64,000 nt of DNA from positions 1-64,000 of the forward strand of contig JAONGR010000001.1 of the NCBI GenBank assembly GCA_028375605.1. Direction: 5' to 3'. The translations under genes and the position numbers were made by a program. Position 1 is the stretch's first letter. Every line of letters starts with the position of its first letter. Below are positions 49,437-60,746 of this stretch, piece after piece. The notes under the pieces were generated by a model. The model was not told the origin of the DNA. It saw only the letters and a program-made list of their open reading frames with translations, and did no database searches. The DNA comes from Arcobacteraceae bacterium (lineage in GTDB: Bacteria > Campylobacterota > Campylobacteria > Campylobacterales > Arcobacteraceae).

Positions 49437-50503
49437 TAGTACTTGGATGTACGGGTTCTATTGGGGTAAATAGCCTCTCTATTGCTAAGCAATTTAATCT
49501 TGATATCGAAATCATGGTTGCAGGGAACAATATTGAGCTTTTAAATACTCAATTAAATGAATTTTCTCCTAAACTCGTTATTATCGCTTCTAAAGATGAT
49601 ATTTCAAAAGTAAATCACAAAAACGTACAATCAGGACAAGAAGCAATTTTAAATGCCATTGAAAGTTCATCTTCAAATCTTGTTGTAAATGCACTTGTCG
49701 GTTTTTTTGGATTACAACCAACTTTAAAAGCTATTGCTTGTAAAAAAAGAGTTGCATTAGCAAATAAAGAGTCACTTGTAGTTGCAGGAAAATTTATAGA
49801 TATGTCTTACATTACACCAATTGATAGCGAACATTTTGGTCTTTGGTATCTCATGGATAAGGAAAAAGCTGTGGATAGTTTAACTATCACAGCATCAGGT
49901 GGTAGCTTTAGAGATTATCCACTCGATAAATTAAAAGATGTTACAATAAAAGAAGCACTCAATCATCCTAACTGGTCTATGGGAAATAAAATCACAATAG
50001 ATAGTGCAACAATGACAAATAAAATTTTTGAACTTATTGAGGCTAAATGGTTATTTGATACAACTGCATGTGATGCAATTATAGAAACAAAATCAATTAT
50101 TCATGCAATGATCAATTTTGTAGATGGGAGTACAACTGCGCATTTGGCACATGCAAATATGCAATTACCTATTGCTTATGCAATTTTGGGAAAAGTAGAA
50201 ACACCTATATTAAAACCAATTGATTTACTTGAATTACAAAACCTTGAATTCAAAAAAATCGAAACTTCACGATACAATATTTGGGAAATAAAAGATGAAT
50301 TACTTCAAAATGAAAATTTAGGAGTAGTTCTAAATGCAGCAAATGAAGTAGCAGTTGCTCGATTTTTAAGTGGAGATATTGGCTTTTTAGATATTGCAGA
50401 TACATCACTAAAAGCACTAAATTATTTTAATAATGTAAAAATCACTTCATTAGATGATATAATGGAAATAGACAAACAAGTAAGGATTTTTGCAAATGGG
50501 TGA
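49433..50503 (+). CDS. dxr: 1-deoxy-D-xylulose-5-phosphate reductoisomerase
   Basis: GCTGSIGVNSL, ANKESLVVAGKF, PIDSEHFGLWYLM, ATMTNKIFELIEAKWLF. Confidence 0.97.
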   Translation: MIVLGCTGSIGVNSLSIAKQFNLDIEIMVAGNNIELLNTQLNEFSPKLVIIASKDDISKVNHKNVQSGQEAILNAIESSSSNLVVNALVGFFGLQPTLKAIACKKRVALANKESLVVAGKFIDMSYITPIDSEHFGLWYLMDKEKAVDSLTITASGGSFRDYPLDKLKDVTIKEALNHPNWSMGNKITIDSATMTNKIFELIEAKWLFDTTACDAIIETKSIIHAMINFVDGSTTAHLAHANMQLPIAYAILGKVETPILKPIDLLELQNLEFKKIETSRYNIWEIKDELLQNENLGVVLNAANEVAVARFLSGDIGFLDIADTSLKALNYFNNVKITSLDDIMEIDKQVRIFANG

Positions 50504-50765
50504 TATGACAATACCTTTTATAATGCTGCTAATTTTAACTATTGCTTTAGTATTAGAAAGAAAACATCAAGAAGATAAAATTGTAGAGATTTATGAAGAT
50601 AAATTTGAAGAGTGGAAAAAACATACAAGTATAGAAAAGAAAGAAAAACATTGTAAAGAGCTTGTTGGACTTGTATTTTTAGAAGACTCAAAATTAGATA
50701 TTCAAGTATTGGATAAAAAAATTGTAGATAGACTCGAAAGAAAAAAATATAGTATAAAACTATAA
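50490..50765 (+). CDS. Small membrane-anchored hypothetical protein
   Basis: N-terminal TM, charged remainder, overlaps dxr end. Confidence 0.5.
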   Translation: MQMGDMTIPFIMLLILTIALVLERKHQEDKIVEIYEDKFEEWKKHTSIEKKEKHCKELVGLVFLEDSKLDIQVLDKKIVDRLERKKYSIKL

Positions 50766-50775
50766 AGGGCTTGTT

Positions 50776-51210
50776 ATGAAAATTTTTACTTTATTATGTA
50801 TCTCATTCCTTGCATTATCTGCTGCTAAACTTACAAAAAGTGGTAACTATGTAATTGATGATAAAAATAAACTAATGTGGCAAGATACAAAAGCAAATAC
50901 TAAAATACTAGTTACTCAAGATCAAGCAATTGAATATTGTGAAAAACTCACACTAAGTGGTTTTACTGATTGGGAACTCCCTACAGTTAAAAATGTTGAA
51001 ACTATTATTGATAAAAAAAGGGTTCGTGCCCAATTGATGATAAATAAAGCGTTTAAAAATGTTAGAAGAGATAACTATTGGTTAAAAGATAGAACATGGT
51101 TACGAAACTTTGGAGAGTATGGATATTATGTTTTTTTTAAAAGTGGTTCTATTTATTATCAAAATAGAACGTATCCAAAATATGTTAGATGTGTAAGGAA
51201 ATTAAAATAA
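50776..51210 (+). CDS. Secreted DUF1566 (Lcl-type) domain protein
   Basis: NKLMWQDTKAN...GFTDWELPTVKNVETIID...YPKYVRCVR. Confidence 0.8.
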   Translation: MKIFTLLCISFLALSAAKLTKSGNYVIDDKNKLMWQDTKANTKILVTQDQAIEYCEKLTLSGFTDWELPTVKNVETIIDKKRVRAQLMINKAFKNVRRDNYWLKDRTWLRNFGEYGYYVFFKSGSIYYQNRTYPKYVRCVRKLK

Positions 51211-51764
51211 TGAAGAAAGTACTCATACTTCATGGTTGGGGTGGTAGTGATGAGCCACATTGGCAATGGTGGCTCGAAAAAGAACTAATAAAAAAAAACT
51301 ATCAAGTTTCTTTTCCTAATTTTCCAAAGAGAGATTTACCTGATTTTAAAGAATGGATAGAAGTATTGAAGGAAGAATACAACAAATTTCAACCAGATAT
51401 TGTAGTTTGTCATTCATTGGCAAATATATTATGGTTTCATTTTGCAAATGCACATGAATTGAAAGAACTTGATAAATTAATGCTCGTTGCACCAGTAAGA
51501 AAAACTTGTGACATAGAAGAATTAAAAAGCTTCTTTCCTTATCCTGTGCCAAAAAAGTTAAATGCAAAAGAGATAATAATGGTAGGAAGTACAAATGATC
51601 CATATCTTAGTGTAGAAGAAGCGATAGAACTACATGCCGAACTTAATATTGGACTAAAAATATTAGATGATGCTGGACATATCAATGCTGATAGTGGATT
51701 TGGTGAATTAAGTTGTGCCGTAGATTGGATAGAGAGAGAATGTGAAGAGAGTAAAACAAAATGA
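51210..51764 (+). CDS. RBBP9/YdeN-like alpha/beta hydrolase
   Basis: [46 protein letters not shown] at 51210 preferred over ORF-track start 51189. Confidence 0.85.
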   Translation: MKKVLILHGWGGSDEPHWQWWLEKELIKKNYQVSFPNFPKRDLPDFKEWIEVLKEEYNKFQPDIVVCHSLANILWFHFANAHELKELDKLMLVAPVRKTCDIEELKSFFPYPVPKKLNAKEIIMVGSTNDPYLSVEEAIELHAELNIGLKILDDAGHINADSGFGELSCAVDWIERECEESKTK

Positions 51765-52756
51765 TTTTAAGTATTGAATCTTCTTGTGACGACAGCAGTA
51801 TCGCCATAACTGAAATAAAAACAAAAAAACTTTTATTACATAAAAAAATTTCACAAGAATTGCAGCACAGTGTTTATGGTGGTGTAGTTCCTGAGTTAGC
51901 TGCTAGGCTTCATATAGAAGCATTACCAAAAATACTAGAAGAGTGTACTCAATATTTTAAAGACTTAAAAGCTATTGCAGTAACAAATGCACCAGGATTA
52001 AGTGTAACACTAACAGAAGGTGTAACTATGGCAAAAGCTTTAGCCTTAAGTCTTAAAATACCTCTTATAGGAGTAAATCACCTTAAAGGGCATATCTACT
52101 CTTTATTTATCGAAAAAGAAGCTATATTTCCTATTACTATACTTTTAGTTTCTGGTGGACATACTCAACTAATTCTTGCGAATAATTTAAATGAAATGAA
52201 AGTTATAGGAAGTACTATAGATGATAGTTTTGGTGAAAGTTTTGACAAAGTATCAAAAATGTTAAAACTTGGCTATCCAGGTGGTCCAGTAATAGAAAAA
52301 TTCGCACTACATGGTGATGACTCTAAATATGAATTACCTGTTCCTCTAAGACAATCTCCTCTCATCCAATTTAGCTATAGTGGACTAAAAAATGCGGTAA
52401 GACTTGCCATTTTAAGAGAAGAAGAATCAAATAATATAACAGAAGAGACCATATCAAATATTTCTGCAAGTTTTCAAAAAACTGCAATAGAACATATTTT
52501 GATGAAACTAAAAAAATACTTTAAAACAAATCCTCCACATAATTTCGCTATAGTTGGTGGAGCAAGTGCAAATAAATCATTACGTACTAAAGTAGAAACA
52601 CTTTGTGATACTTTTGATGCAAAACTACATTTAGCACCTATGGAGTTTTGTAGTGACAATGCTGCAATGATAGGAAGAGTTGCGGTAGAACAATATTTAA
52701 ATAATGACTTTGTAAATATTAATGAGATAAATGTTCAAAGTAGAGTTGATTTCTAA
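51761..52756 (+). CDS. tsaD: tRNA N6-adenosine threonylcarbamoyltransferase
   Basis: [49 protein letters not shown]. Confidence 0.97.
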   Translation: MILSIESSCDDSSIAITEIKTKKLLLHKKISQELQHSVYGGVVPELAARLHIEALPKILEECTQYFKDLKAIAVTNAPGLSVTLTEGVTMAKALALSLKIPLIGVNHLKGHIYSLFIEKEAIFPITILLVSGGHTQLILANNLNEMKVIGSTIDDSFGESFDKVSKMLKLGYPGGPVIEKFALHGDDSKYELPVPLRQSPLIQFSYSGLKNAVRLAILREEESNNITEETISNISASFQKTAIEHILMKLKKYFKTNPPHNFAIVGGASANKSLRTKVETLCDTFDAKLHLAPMEFCSDNAAMIGRVAVEQYLNNDFVNINEINVQSRVDF

Positions 52757-52768
52757 AAGGGATATATA

Positions 52769-52966
52769 ATGGAAGAGTTTACTGTATCAAAAGAAGAACT
52801 CCATGAGTTGTTTCAAAAAAAAACTTTAAAAGATACAAATAAGGGCTGGTATTTTAAAGACCAAGAGGTCGAAATAATTGCGATTCATACTATTGAAACA
52901 AAATATATTCAAGATATGATGAGAGCAGACTTTTATAAAATCAAACCAGCCGAATCATATCGCTAA
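52769..52966 (+). CDS. Hypothetical protein
   Basis: Short ORF with good upstream spacing after tsaD. Confidence 0.5.
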   Translation: MEEFTVSKEELHELFQKKTLKDTNKGWYFKDQEVEIIAIHTIETKYIQDMMRADFYKIKPAESYR

Positions 52967-52970
52967 TATC

Positions 52971-53693
52971 CTAAAATATACTAACTATAAAACCAATTAT
53001 CAATTTTATTGCGAGTAATGACAAAAGTAATTTAATTATAAATACTAACCTTTTTCCATTTATTTTATTTCGTAATTTAGTTCCTAAATAAGAACCTACA
53101 ATAACCCCAATTACCATAACTAGAATAATATCTATATATTCAGAAAATTTAAACCCGAAATAGATAAATACAAACACCTTCATACTGTGTGTGATACTCA
53201 TAAGTAAAGCGGCAGTTGAGACTACTTTATCTTTATCTTCGTAGTCTTTTAAAAGTAAAGTAGTTGTTAATGGTCCAGTCGCACCCACAACTACGGATAA
53301 TCCAGATTGTAAAAAACCTATTAAGTAATAATTTTCATATTTTTTTATACTTTCATTAAAACTTTTTGACCATAACGATAATAAAATATAGAAACCAATA
53401 AATAATGGAATGTACTCAAATGAAATCATATCGAGAATAAAAGCTATTATACTTACCCCAATAATTGATCCTATTAAAAATTTTGGGACAACTTCAAATT
53501 GAATATGCTTATATCCGAAATAAGCTCGTGAGACATTACTAAACATCTGAGTAAACCCATGTATAGGGATAAGTGCGTGAATCGGTAAAAATGATGGAAG
53601 AATTGCAATCAGCATCAATCCTCCTCCCATACCAACAACACCTGCAATCAAGGATGTCAGTACGCTAAGAAAACCTAAAGTAATGATTTCCAT
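52971..53693 (-). CDS. TauE/SafE family sulfite exporter-like permease
   Basis: LIAGVVGMGGGLMLIAILPSFLP; GATGPLTTTLLL. Confidence 0.85.
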   Translation of the reverse strand: MEIITLGFLSVLTSLIAGVVGMGGGLMLIAILPSFLPIHALIPIHGFTQMFSNVSRAYFGYKHIQFEVVPKFLIGSIIGVSIIAFILDMISFEYIPLFIGFYILLSLWSKSFNESIKKYENYYLIGFLQSGLSVVVGATGPLTTTLLLKDYEDKDKVVSTAALLMSITHSMKVFVFIYFGFKFSEYIDIILVMVIGVIVGSYLGTKLRNKINGKRLVFIIKLLLSLLAIKLIIGFIVSIF

Positions 53694-53705
53694 ATTAACT
53701 ATAAG

Positions 53706-54308
53706 CTATTTATAAAAAGAGTCTATTTTGTTACGATGATTTTGAGCCCATTGCTCGAAGCCCATAGTATGTTCTTCGTCCATTTTAGTTTTTGTTTCCT
53801 CATATACATCTTCAGCTATATCTTTAGAAATAACAGCAACACCCTCTTCATCTGCAACTATAATATCACCAGGATTTACAGAAATTCCACCTGCTACAAT
53901 TGGAGTATTTAAAGGTAGAATTGCCTTTTTAGTCCCAGGCATAGGATGAACGCCTCTTCCAAAGATAGGAAATTTCATCTCTTTTACTTCACCAATATCT
54001 CGAACAACACCGTCGATAATAAATCCAGCAATACCAAGACCTTTGGCAATTGCACATACATTTCCTCCACTTACAGCATAGTCCATTGAGTTCGTTTGAG
54101 CTACGATAACTGAACCTTTGGGAGCTTCATAAATTGCTCTATGTAATGCTAGATTATCTCCATGTACCATATTTACAGTAAATGCTGGTCCTGATATACG
54201 TGGAATTTCACTCCAGAGTTCTTTTATTCCAGCATCCATAAAACTATCTCTTTTTATAGGTCCCGCATAATCGCATGGTGAAAAATCTGCAAATTTTTTA
54301 AAATCCAT
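53706..54308 (-). CDS. RraA family protein (putative aldolase)
   Basis: GPAFTVNMVHGDNLALHRAIYEAPKGSVIV; GIAGFIIDGVVRDIGEVKEM; NPGDIIVADEEGVAVI. Confidence 0.88.
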   Translation of the reverse strand: MDFKKFADFSPCDYAGPIKRDSFMDAGIKELWSEIPRISGPAFTVNMVHGDNLALHRAIYEAPKGSVIVAQTNSMDYAVSGGNVCAIAKGLGIAGFIIDGVVRDIGEVKEMKFPIFGRGVHPMPGTKKAILPLNTPIVAGGISVNPGDIIVADEEGVAVISKDIAEDVYEETKTKMDEEHTMGFEQWAQNHRNKIDSFYK

Positions 54309-54403
54309 CTTTACTCCTAAATATTTTTAAAAGTATTATACACAGTCAAAATAAATTAGTACTTGAAAATTAAAAAATAATGATTTGAAATAAAAATTAG
54401 ACA

Positions 54404-54429
54404 TAAAAAAAGCCCCTAACCAAGGGGCT
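54404..54429 (-). terminator. Intrinsic terminator of the tRNA cluster
   Basis: Minus strand AGCCCC-ttggtta-GGGGCT-TTTTTTAT. Confidence 0.85.
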
Positions 54430-54460
54430 AATTAAGATTACTATCAAGTAACTACACTAA

Positions 54461-54546
54461 TGGTGCGGATGAGAGGACTTGAACCTCCACGCCGTAAAGC
54501 ACCAGATCCTAAGTCTGGCGTGTATACCAATTTCACCACATCCGCA
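54461..54546 (-). tRNA. tRNA-Leu(UAG)
   Basis: Cloverleaf with long variable arm; CCAGA-CTTAGGA-TCTGG anticodon arm; encoded CCA. Confidence 0.95.
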
Positions 54547-54577
54547 TATATAAATGTAGTTAATTGATAGTAATCAA

Positions 54578-54654
<77 letters not shown>

Positions 54655-54682
54655 ATTTTAATAAATTTACATATCTCTCTAA

Positions 54683-54760
54683 TGGGGTAAGTAACCGGGA
54701 TCGAACCGGCGACCTTCTGAACCACAACCAGACGCTCTAACCGACTGAGCTATACCTACC
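54683..54760 (-). tRNA. tRNA-His(GUG)
   Basis: Anticodon loop TTGTGGT; G-1:C73 pair visible; encoded CCA. Confidence 0.95.
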
Positions 54761-54800
54761 ATAAGTAAATATAAATTTATCAAAAAGTTTTAAAAAAACA

Positions 54801-54878
54801 TGGTCGGAGTGAGAGGATTCGAACCTCCGACCCCCTGGTCCCAAACCAGGTGCGCTAACCAGGCTGCGCTACACTCCG
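54801..54878 (-). tRNA. tRNA-Pro(UGG)
   Basis: CCTGG-TTTGGGA-CCAGG anticodon arm; encoded CCA. Confidence 0.95.
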
Positions 54879-55027
54879 AACTAAACACTAAAGACATCGT
54901 CTTAATGTGGATGGAATTATAATAGAAATCATTTTATTTGTCAAGTATATTCCAAAAGAATTTTTAAATTTATTCAATATAGCGATAAACAAAGGGTTTA
55001 TAGCTATACCAAAAAATTATAGTTTTC

Positions 55028-55810
55028 TTAAAACTGAATTAATCCATCAATAGGTGAACTAGCAGTTGCATAAGCTTTTTTAGGAATTCTTCCAGCTTTA
55101 TATCCCAATCTTCCTGATATAACAGCTTGCTTAAATGCTTCTGCCATCATCATAGGATTTTGCGCTTGAGCTATAGCAGAATTAGCTAAAATACCATCTG
55201 CACCTAGTTCCATAGCAATCGCACCATCAGAAGCACAACCTAGCCCCGCATCAACAATTACAGGTATACTTACAGCATCTCTAATAAATGCAATATTATA
55301 TGGATTTTGTATACCAAGTCCTGAACCAATAGGTGCTGCCAATGGCATGATAGCATCAGCTCCTGCATCTTCTAATTTTTTAGCAATAATTGGATCATCG
55401 TTCGTATATGCCATAATTGTAAAACCATCTTTTTTTAATACTTCACAAGCCTTAATTGTTTCAATAACATCTGGATATAAAGTTTTTGCAGCATCACCAA
55501 TAACTTCTAGTTTAATAATATCAATTCCAGTAGCTTCTCTCATCAATCTAAATGTTGTAATAGCTTCTTCCGCTGTAAAACACCCTGCACTATTTGGAAG
55601 AAGTTTAATATTTGTGTCTTTAAAATAATCAAGTAGATTTTCTTCATTTGGATTTGTAATATTTACTCTTCTAATTGCAACCGTAATTAGCTCAGACCCC
55701 GATGCTATCGTAGCTTCTCTAGTCGTTTGAAAAGAATCATATTTTCCACTTCCTACAATTAATCTTGAGTTAAATTCATAGTTTCCTATTTTTAAAATGT
55801 TATCGTTCAT
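55028..55810 (-). CDS. thiG: Thiazole synthase
   Basis: [61 protein letters not shown]. Confidence 0.97.
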   Translation of the reverse strand: MNDNILKIGNYEFNSRLIVGSGKYDSFQTTREATIASGSELITVAIRRVNITNPNEENLLDYFKDTNIKLLPNSAGCFTAEEAITTFRLMREATGIDIIKLEVIGDAAKTLYPDVIETIKACEVLKKDGFTIMAYTNDDPIIAKKLEDAGADAIMPLAAPIGSGLGIQNPYNIAFIRDAVSIPVIVDAGLGCASDGAIAMELGADGILANSAIAQAQNPMMMAEAFKQAVISGRLGYKAGRIPKKAYATASSPIDGLIQF

Positions 55811-55876
55811 TTTCGTCTATTTCCTTTTATTTATATTCATTATTGCTTAGTTTTACGTATGTTATCGAAATTATCT

Positions 55877-57295
55877 TTATAGTTTTTTAATCTCTTTAAC
55901 TAAATCTTGTGGAGACATTGAATAATTATTTCCATTATATTTTCTAGCTGCAATTGTGTGAGATAAGCTACCATTAATAGCTGCATCTAAAGGACTATAA
56001 CCTTGAGCTAATAAAGAACCAATTAGTCCACATAAAACATCTCCACTTCCACCTTTACTGAGTATTGATGTACCTAAACTATTGACATATCTTTTTTTAT
56101 TTTCAGATATAATTACATTTGTACCCTTTAAAAGTAGTACAACATTTTTATACTTTTTGGAGAATATTTCTACATATTTAAATCTATTGTTCTGTAATTC
56201 TTTTACACTTATATCAGCAAGATTGGTCATTTGTAAAAGAGAGCAAAACTCTTTAGGATGTGGTGTTATTACTATATTTTTTTGCTCTAAAATAGTGAGT
56301 ATATTTTCATCACTAAAAAGATCTGCATCTATAACTTTTGGTATCTCGTTCTCTAATAAAGATTTGTCGTATTTTGTACCAAGTCCCATACCAATAGATA
56401 ATGCAGTTGTATTTGATGGAATAATTTTATTTTGCATGATATAGTTAGGAACCCTTTTTATCTCTTTTGAAATAACAGTAATCAATCCACAACCAAAAGA
56501 AAACCCAGCATCAGCACATAATATTCCTGCTCCAACTTTATCCCCTATCACCACTGATAAATGTCCAAAAGTACCTTTATTTGATATCTTATTATCTCTC
56601 ATTGGAAGTTTTAGGTCTTTTTCTTCTAACAAAAAACAATTTGTTTTTGTTTCATAAAGTTTTCTTTGTATTCCTAAATCTGACACATTTATTTTTCCAA
56701 CATACTCTTTAGCAATATCAGTAAAAAGAGATCTTTTTAATGCACCCATTGTTATAGTAACATCAGCATAAAATGCCTCTTTACAAACCTGTCCTAGATA
56801 ATTTATACCGCTAGGTACATCACACGCAATCTTATGTCCGTCTATCATATTCATTTTTTTTATAATCGAGATAGATTCTTCATTTAAATCTCTATTTAAT
56901 CCAGAACCAAATAGGCAATCAACAACTACATCTGCTTTGTTCATTTTTGTGTTTATGTTAACATTTAATTTCTGAGCTCTTTTGAGTTGAAGAATTGCCA
57001 TTTCTGACTTAACACCATAAGGTAAATAAAGAGATACCTTGTATTTAGTATGTAATAATCTAGCCAATACAATACCATCCGCGCCATTATTTCCAGCACC
57101 ACAAACAATAAGTATTTTATCTTTTTTTATACAAATATTATTAATATAATTCATCATTGAAATACTTGCATTTTCCATCAATATATCTTCTGTTAAATCG
57201 AATTTATTACAACATCTTTTATCTAAACTATTTACTTCATTGTAGATATTTTGCATTTTTACTTCTTTGTTATTTTTTTCGGAATTTCCATCCAT
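55877..57295 (-). CDS. nnr: Bifunctional NAD(P)H-hydrate epimerase/dehydratase
   Basis: VCGAGNNGADGIVLARLL; VITPHPKEF; LSKGGSGDVLCGLIGSLLAQG. Confidence 0.95.
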   Translation of the reverse strand: MDGNSEKNNKEVKMQNIYNEVNSLDKRCCNKFDLTEDILMENASISMMNYINNICIKKDKILIVCGAGNNGADGIVLARLLHTKYKVSLYLPYGVKSEMAILQLKRAQKLNVNINTKMNKADVVVDCLFGSGLNRDLNEESISIIKKMNMIDGHKIACDVPSGINYLGQVCKEAFYADVTITMGALKRSLFTDIAKEYVGKINVSDLGIQRKLYETKTNCFLLEEKDLKLPMRDNKISNKGTFGHLSVVIGDKVGAGILCADAGFSFGCGLITVISKEIKRVPNYIMQNKIIPSNTTALSIGMGLGTKYDKSLLENEIPKVIDADLFSDENILTILEQKNIVITPHPKEFCSLLQMTNLADISVKELQNNRFKYVEIFSKKYKNVVLLLKGTNVIISENKKRYVNSLGTSILSKGGSGDVLCGLIGSLLAQGYSPLDAAINGSLSHTIAARKYNGNNYSMSPQDLVKEIKKL

Positions 57296-57623
57296 TAGAT
57301 TCTAACACTTCAATAATCTTTTCTTTTTTATCACCTTGTATTTCAATCCATTCATCTTTAAGTGTGCCACCACAACCCAATTTTGATTTTAATAATTTCA
57401 AGAGATCTTTTTTTTCTTTCTCATCTATGTAAAAACGACCAACTAAAGTAACTGGTTTTCCTCGTCTTTTTTCAAAGGTAAATACTAACTGATGTACGTT
57501 TTTATTTATCTTTGCATTATTAGTATTACTGTGTACATCTGATTTTTTATGACTTTTTTTTGTTTCTTTTATCTTTTGCTTTTCCCAAACTTCACCATCA
57601 AGATTTGCACCCATTTCAAACAT
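57270..57623 (-). CDS. SUI1/YciH-like translation factor
   Basis: TFEKRRGKPVTLVGRF...LKSKLGCGGTLKDEWIEIQGD. Confidence 0.88.
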   Translation of the reverse strand: MFEMGANLDGEVWEKQKIKETKKSHKKSDVHSNTNNAKINKNVHQLVFTFEKRRGKPVTLVGRFYIDEKEKKDLLKLLKSKLGCGGTLKDEWIEIQGDKKEKIIEVLESNGWKFRKK

Positions 57624-57653
57624 AATTTTTCCTATCGTAAATTTATAGATATA

Positions 57654-57691
57654 AAAAAAGGGACCTTAGAGTCAAACTCTAAAATCCCTTT
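57654..57691 (-). terminator. Intrinsic terminator downstream of trxA
   Basis: AAGGGAT(T)TTAGAGT-ttg-ACTCTAAGGTCCCTT-TTTTT on minus strand. Confidence 0.8.
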
Positions 57692-57716
57692 AAATACATA
57701 AGTTGTTTATTAAATA

Positions 57717-58034
57717 TTATAATAAACTGTTGATTTTATCAGCAAAAACTTGTTTTGAAGAAGCTCCAACCATAGTATCTACAATTTCACCGTCTTTCAT
57801 AAATACGATTGTAGGGATAGATCTAACACCAAATTGTGTACTTAGTTCTTGTTGCTCATCTGTATTTACTTTACAAATATTTGCTTTACCTTCAAATTCT
57901 TCAGCTAATTCTTCAATAACTGGAGCAATCATTCTACAAGGTCCACACCAAGGTGCCCAAAAGTCAACTAAAGATACACCTTCCTTAGTTGTAGCTTCAA
58001 AATTATCATTTGTTAACTCTATATATTTTCCCAT
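57717..58034 (-). CDS. trxA: Thioredoxin
   Basis: LVDFWAPWCGPCRMIAPVIEEL. Confidence 0.97.
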   Translation of the reverse strand: MGKYIELTNDNFEATTKEGVSLVDFWAPWCGPCRMIAPVIEELAEEFEGKANICKVNTDEQQELSTQFGVRSIPTIVFMKDGEIVDTMVGASSKQVFADKINSLL

Positions 58035-58165
58035 ATTATTTCCTTTTTATTTCTTAATATTACAAAAATTGTACTCTATTTCTTCTTTAATTAAACTTTG
58101 TATAACAAACTATAAATGATAATTTGGGTAAAATAGTTTAATTAAATTAAATATGGATAAGTATA

Positions 58166-60724
58166 ATGAATATTAGAAACGAATTTTTAGAATTTTTCAG
58201 CTCAAAACAACACAATATAATTAAAAGTGCTCCTCTTGTTCCAGATGATGCAACATTACTTTTTACAAATGCAGGGATGGTTCAATTTAAAGATATATTT
58301 ACAGGCGCTGTACCTGTACCAGAAGTTCCTCGTGCAACATCATGTCAACTGTGTGTACGTGCAGGTGGGAAACATAACGACTTAGAAAATGTAGGATATA
58401 CAGCACGACATCATACTCTTTTTGAAATGCTTGGAAATTTTTCGTTTGGTGACTATTTTAAAAAAGATGCTATTGCACATGCTTGGGAATTTATTACTAA
58501 AAATTTAGAATTACCTATAGATAAATTATGGGTAACTATTCATGATTCTGATGATGAAGCATACGACTTATGGCAAAAACATATCGCAGCTGATAGAATC
58601 ATTCGATTTGGAGATAAAGATAACTTCTGGTCTATGGGCGATACTGGTGCATGTGGTCCGTGTAGTGAAATATTTTATGACCAAGGTGAAGAAAACTTCA
58701 ATGGTCCAGAAGATAAAATGGGTGGAGAAGGTGATAGATTTTTAGAAATTTGGAATCTAGTATTCATGCAATACGAAAGAGATACAGAAGGAAAACTAAA
58801 TCCCTTACCTAAACCATCTATTGATACAGGGATGGGACTAGAAAGAGTTGTTGCCATTAAAGAAGGTGTTTTAAATAACTTTGATAGTAGTACCTTCCAA
58901 CCAATAATCAAAAAAATTGAAGAGATTTGTACTACAAATATTACAGATAAAAATATCGCTAGTTTTAGAGTAATTGCAGATCATGTTAGAACTGTTACAT
59001 TTATGCTATCTCAAGGTATATTGTTCGATAAAGTAAGTCGTGGTTATGTTGCAAGAAGAATTTTAAGACGGGCTGTAAGACATGGTTATTTATTAGGATT
59101 TAGAAAAGCATTTATGTCTGATATCATAGATACACTTTGTGAGATGATGAGTGATTTTTATCCTGAATTAAATGAGAAAAAAGATTTTATTCAAGAGCAA
59201 GTATTATTAGAAGAAGAAAGATTTTTTAAAACTATTTCAAGTGGAATGGAACTTTTTAATGCCGAACTTAAAAATACAAAACAAATTTTTTCTGGGGAAG
59301 TAGCATTTAATCTTTATGATACACACGGTTTTCCATTAGACTTAACAGAGGATATGTTAAGAGAGAAAAATTTAAAAGTTGATAATGAAACTTTTGATAC
59401 ATGTATGAATGCACAAAAAGCAAAAGCAAAGTCTGCATGGAAAGGAAGTGGCGATGACGCTTCAGCTGGTGATTTTAAAATTATATTAGATGAGATTAGT
59501 ATTAATGAATTTGTTGGATATACAAATATTAGAACAAGTTCAACTATTGCTGCACTTCTAGATGAAAACTTTAAAAAGGTATCACAACTAAATCCTAAAC
59601 AAATAGGATGGGTGATGCTAGATAAAACACCTTTTTATGCAACGAGTGGTGGTCAAAACGGTGATGTTGGTGCACTTGAAAATGGTGTAAACATTGCAAT
59701 TGTAAAAGAAACAAAAAAGCTGTTTAATTTAAATATTTCTCAAATAGAAATGACCGATTCTACTTTTAAAGTAGGCGAAACAGTAGAAGCTGTTGTAGTA
59801 AATAGAGGTGAAGTATCTAAACATCATAGTGCAACACACCTTCTTCAAAGTGCGTTAAGAATGGTACTAGGAGATACAGTATCGCAAGCAGGTAGTTTAA
59901 ATGATGACAAAAGATTACGATTTGACTTCACATATCCAAAAGCTATGTCTACAGTACAAATTGAAGAGGTTCAAGATTTAGTGAACTCTATGATTGCTAG
60001 AGGACTAGATGGAAGTGTTGAAGAGTTACCAATTGAGCAAGCAAAAACAAAAGGTGCTATTGCTATGTTTGGTGAGAAATATGGAGATAAAGTAAGAGTT
60101 GTTGAGTTTGGAGATGTGAGTGTTGAATTTTGTGGGGGTACACATGTTCAAAATACAGGACAAATTGGTAGTTTTTATATCACAAGTGAACGTGGAGTAA
60201 GTGCAGGAGTGAGAAGAATTGAAGCTGTTGTAGGATTAAGTGCTATTAACTACGTACAAGAAGCAATGAAAAAGCTATCTCTAGTAGAAACAGAAGTAAA
60301 AAATAAAGATATTATAGAGGGAATCTCTAAACTCAAAAAACAAATCAAAGAATTAAAAACTGAACTTAAAGATGCACATGAAAATGTAGCAACACCTCTA
60401 GAAGAGCTTGAGATTAATGGTGTAAAAGTAGTTGTAGATATTGTTGAAAATGGTGACATTAAAAAACTTGTTGATGATATGAAAAATGGTCATGATAAAC
60501 TAGCAACATTACTGCTCCAGGCAAAAGGAGACAAAGTAATGCTTGTCTCTGGAGTGAAAAATGCTTCAGTAAAAGCTGGTGATTGGATTAAAACTATTGC
60601 ACCTATTGTAGGTGGTGGTGGCGGTGGTCGACCAGACTTCGCACAAGCAGGTGGAAAAGATGCTAGTAAAATACAAGAAGCTAAAATAGCTGCTTTAGAT
60701 TATATAAAACAAGAATTAAATTAA
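58166..60724 (+). CDS. alaS: Alanine--tRNA ligase
   Basis: [60 protein letters not shown]. Confidence 0.98.
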   Translation: MNIRNEFLEFFSSKQHNIIKSAPLVPDDATLLFTNAGMVQFKDIFTGAVPVPEVPRATSCQLCVRAGGKHNDLENVGYTARHHTLFEMLGNFSFGDYFKKDAIAHAWEFITKNLELPIDKLWVTIHDSDDEAYDLWQKHIAADRIIRFGDKDNFWSMGDTGACGPCSEIFYDQGEENFNGPEDKMGGEGDRFLEIWNLVFMQYERDTEGKLNPLPKPSIDTGMGLERVVAIKEGVLNNFDSSTFQPIIKKIEEICTTNITDKNIASFRVIADHVRTVTFMLSQGILFDKVSRGYVARRILRRAVRHGYLLGFRKAFMSDIIDTLCEMMSDFYPELNEKKDFIQEQVLLEEERFFKTISSGMELFNAELKNTKQIFSGEVAFNLYDTHGFPLDLTEDMLREKNLKVDNETFDTCMNAQKAKAKSAWKGSGDDASAGDFKIILDEISINEFVGYTNIRTSSTIAALLDENFKKVSQLNPKQIGWVMLDKTPFYATSGGQNGDVGALENGVNIAIVKETKKLFNLNISQIEMTDSTFKVGETVEAVVVNRGEVSKHHSATHLLQSALRMVLGDTVSQAGSLNDDKRLRFDFTYPKAMSTVQIEEVQDLVNSMIARGLDGSVEELPIEQAKTKGAIAMFGEKYGDKVRVVEFGDVSVEFCGGTHVQNTGQIGSFYITSERGVSAGVRRIEAVVGLSAINYVQEAMKKLSLVETEVKNKDIIEGISKLKKQIKELKTELKDAHENVATPLEELEINGVKVVVDIVENGDIKKLVDDMKNGHDKLATLLLQAKGDKVMLVSGVKNASVKAGDWIKTIAPIVGGGGGGRPDFAQAGGKDASKIQEAKIAALDYIKQELN

Positions 60725-60746
60725 ATTAATTCAATAATAGATAAAT

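Noticed and set aside
55028-55876. TPP riboswitch upstream of thiG
   Set aside because: The 55811-55876 gap lacks the conserved TPP core (CUGAGA / ACCUGAUCUGG-like)
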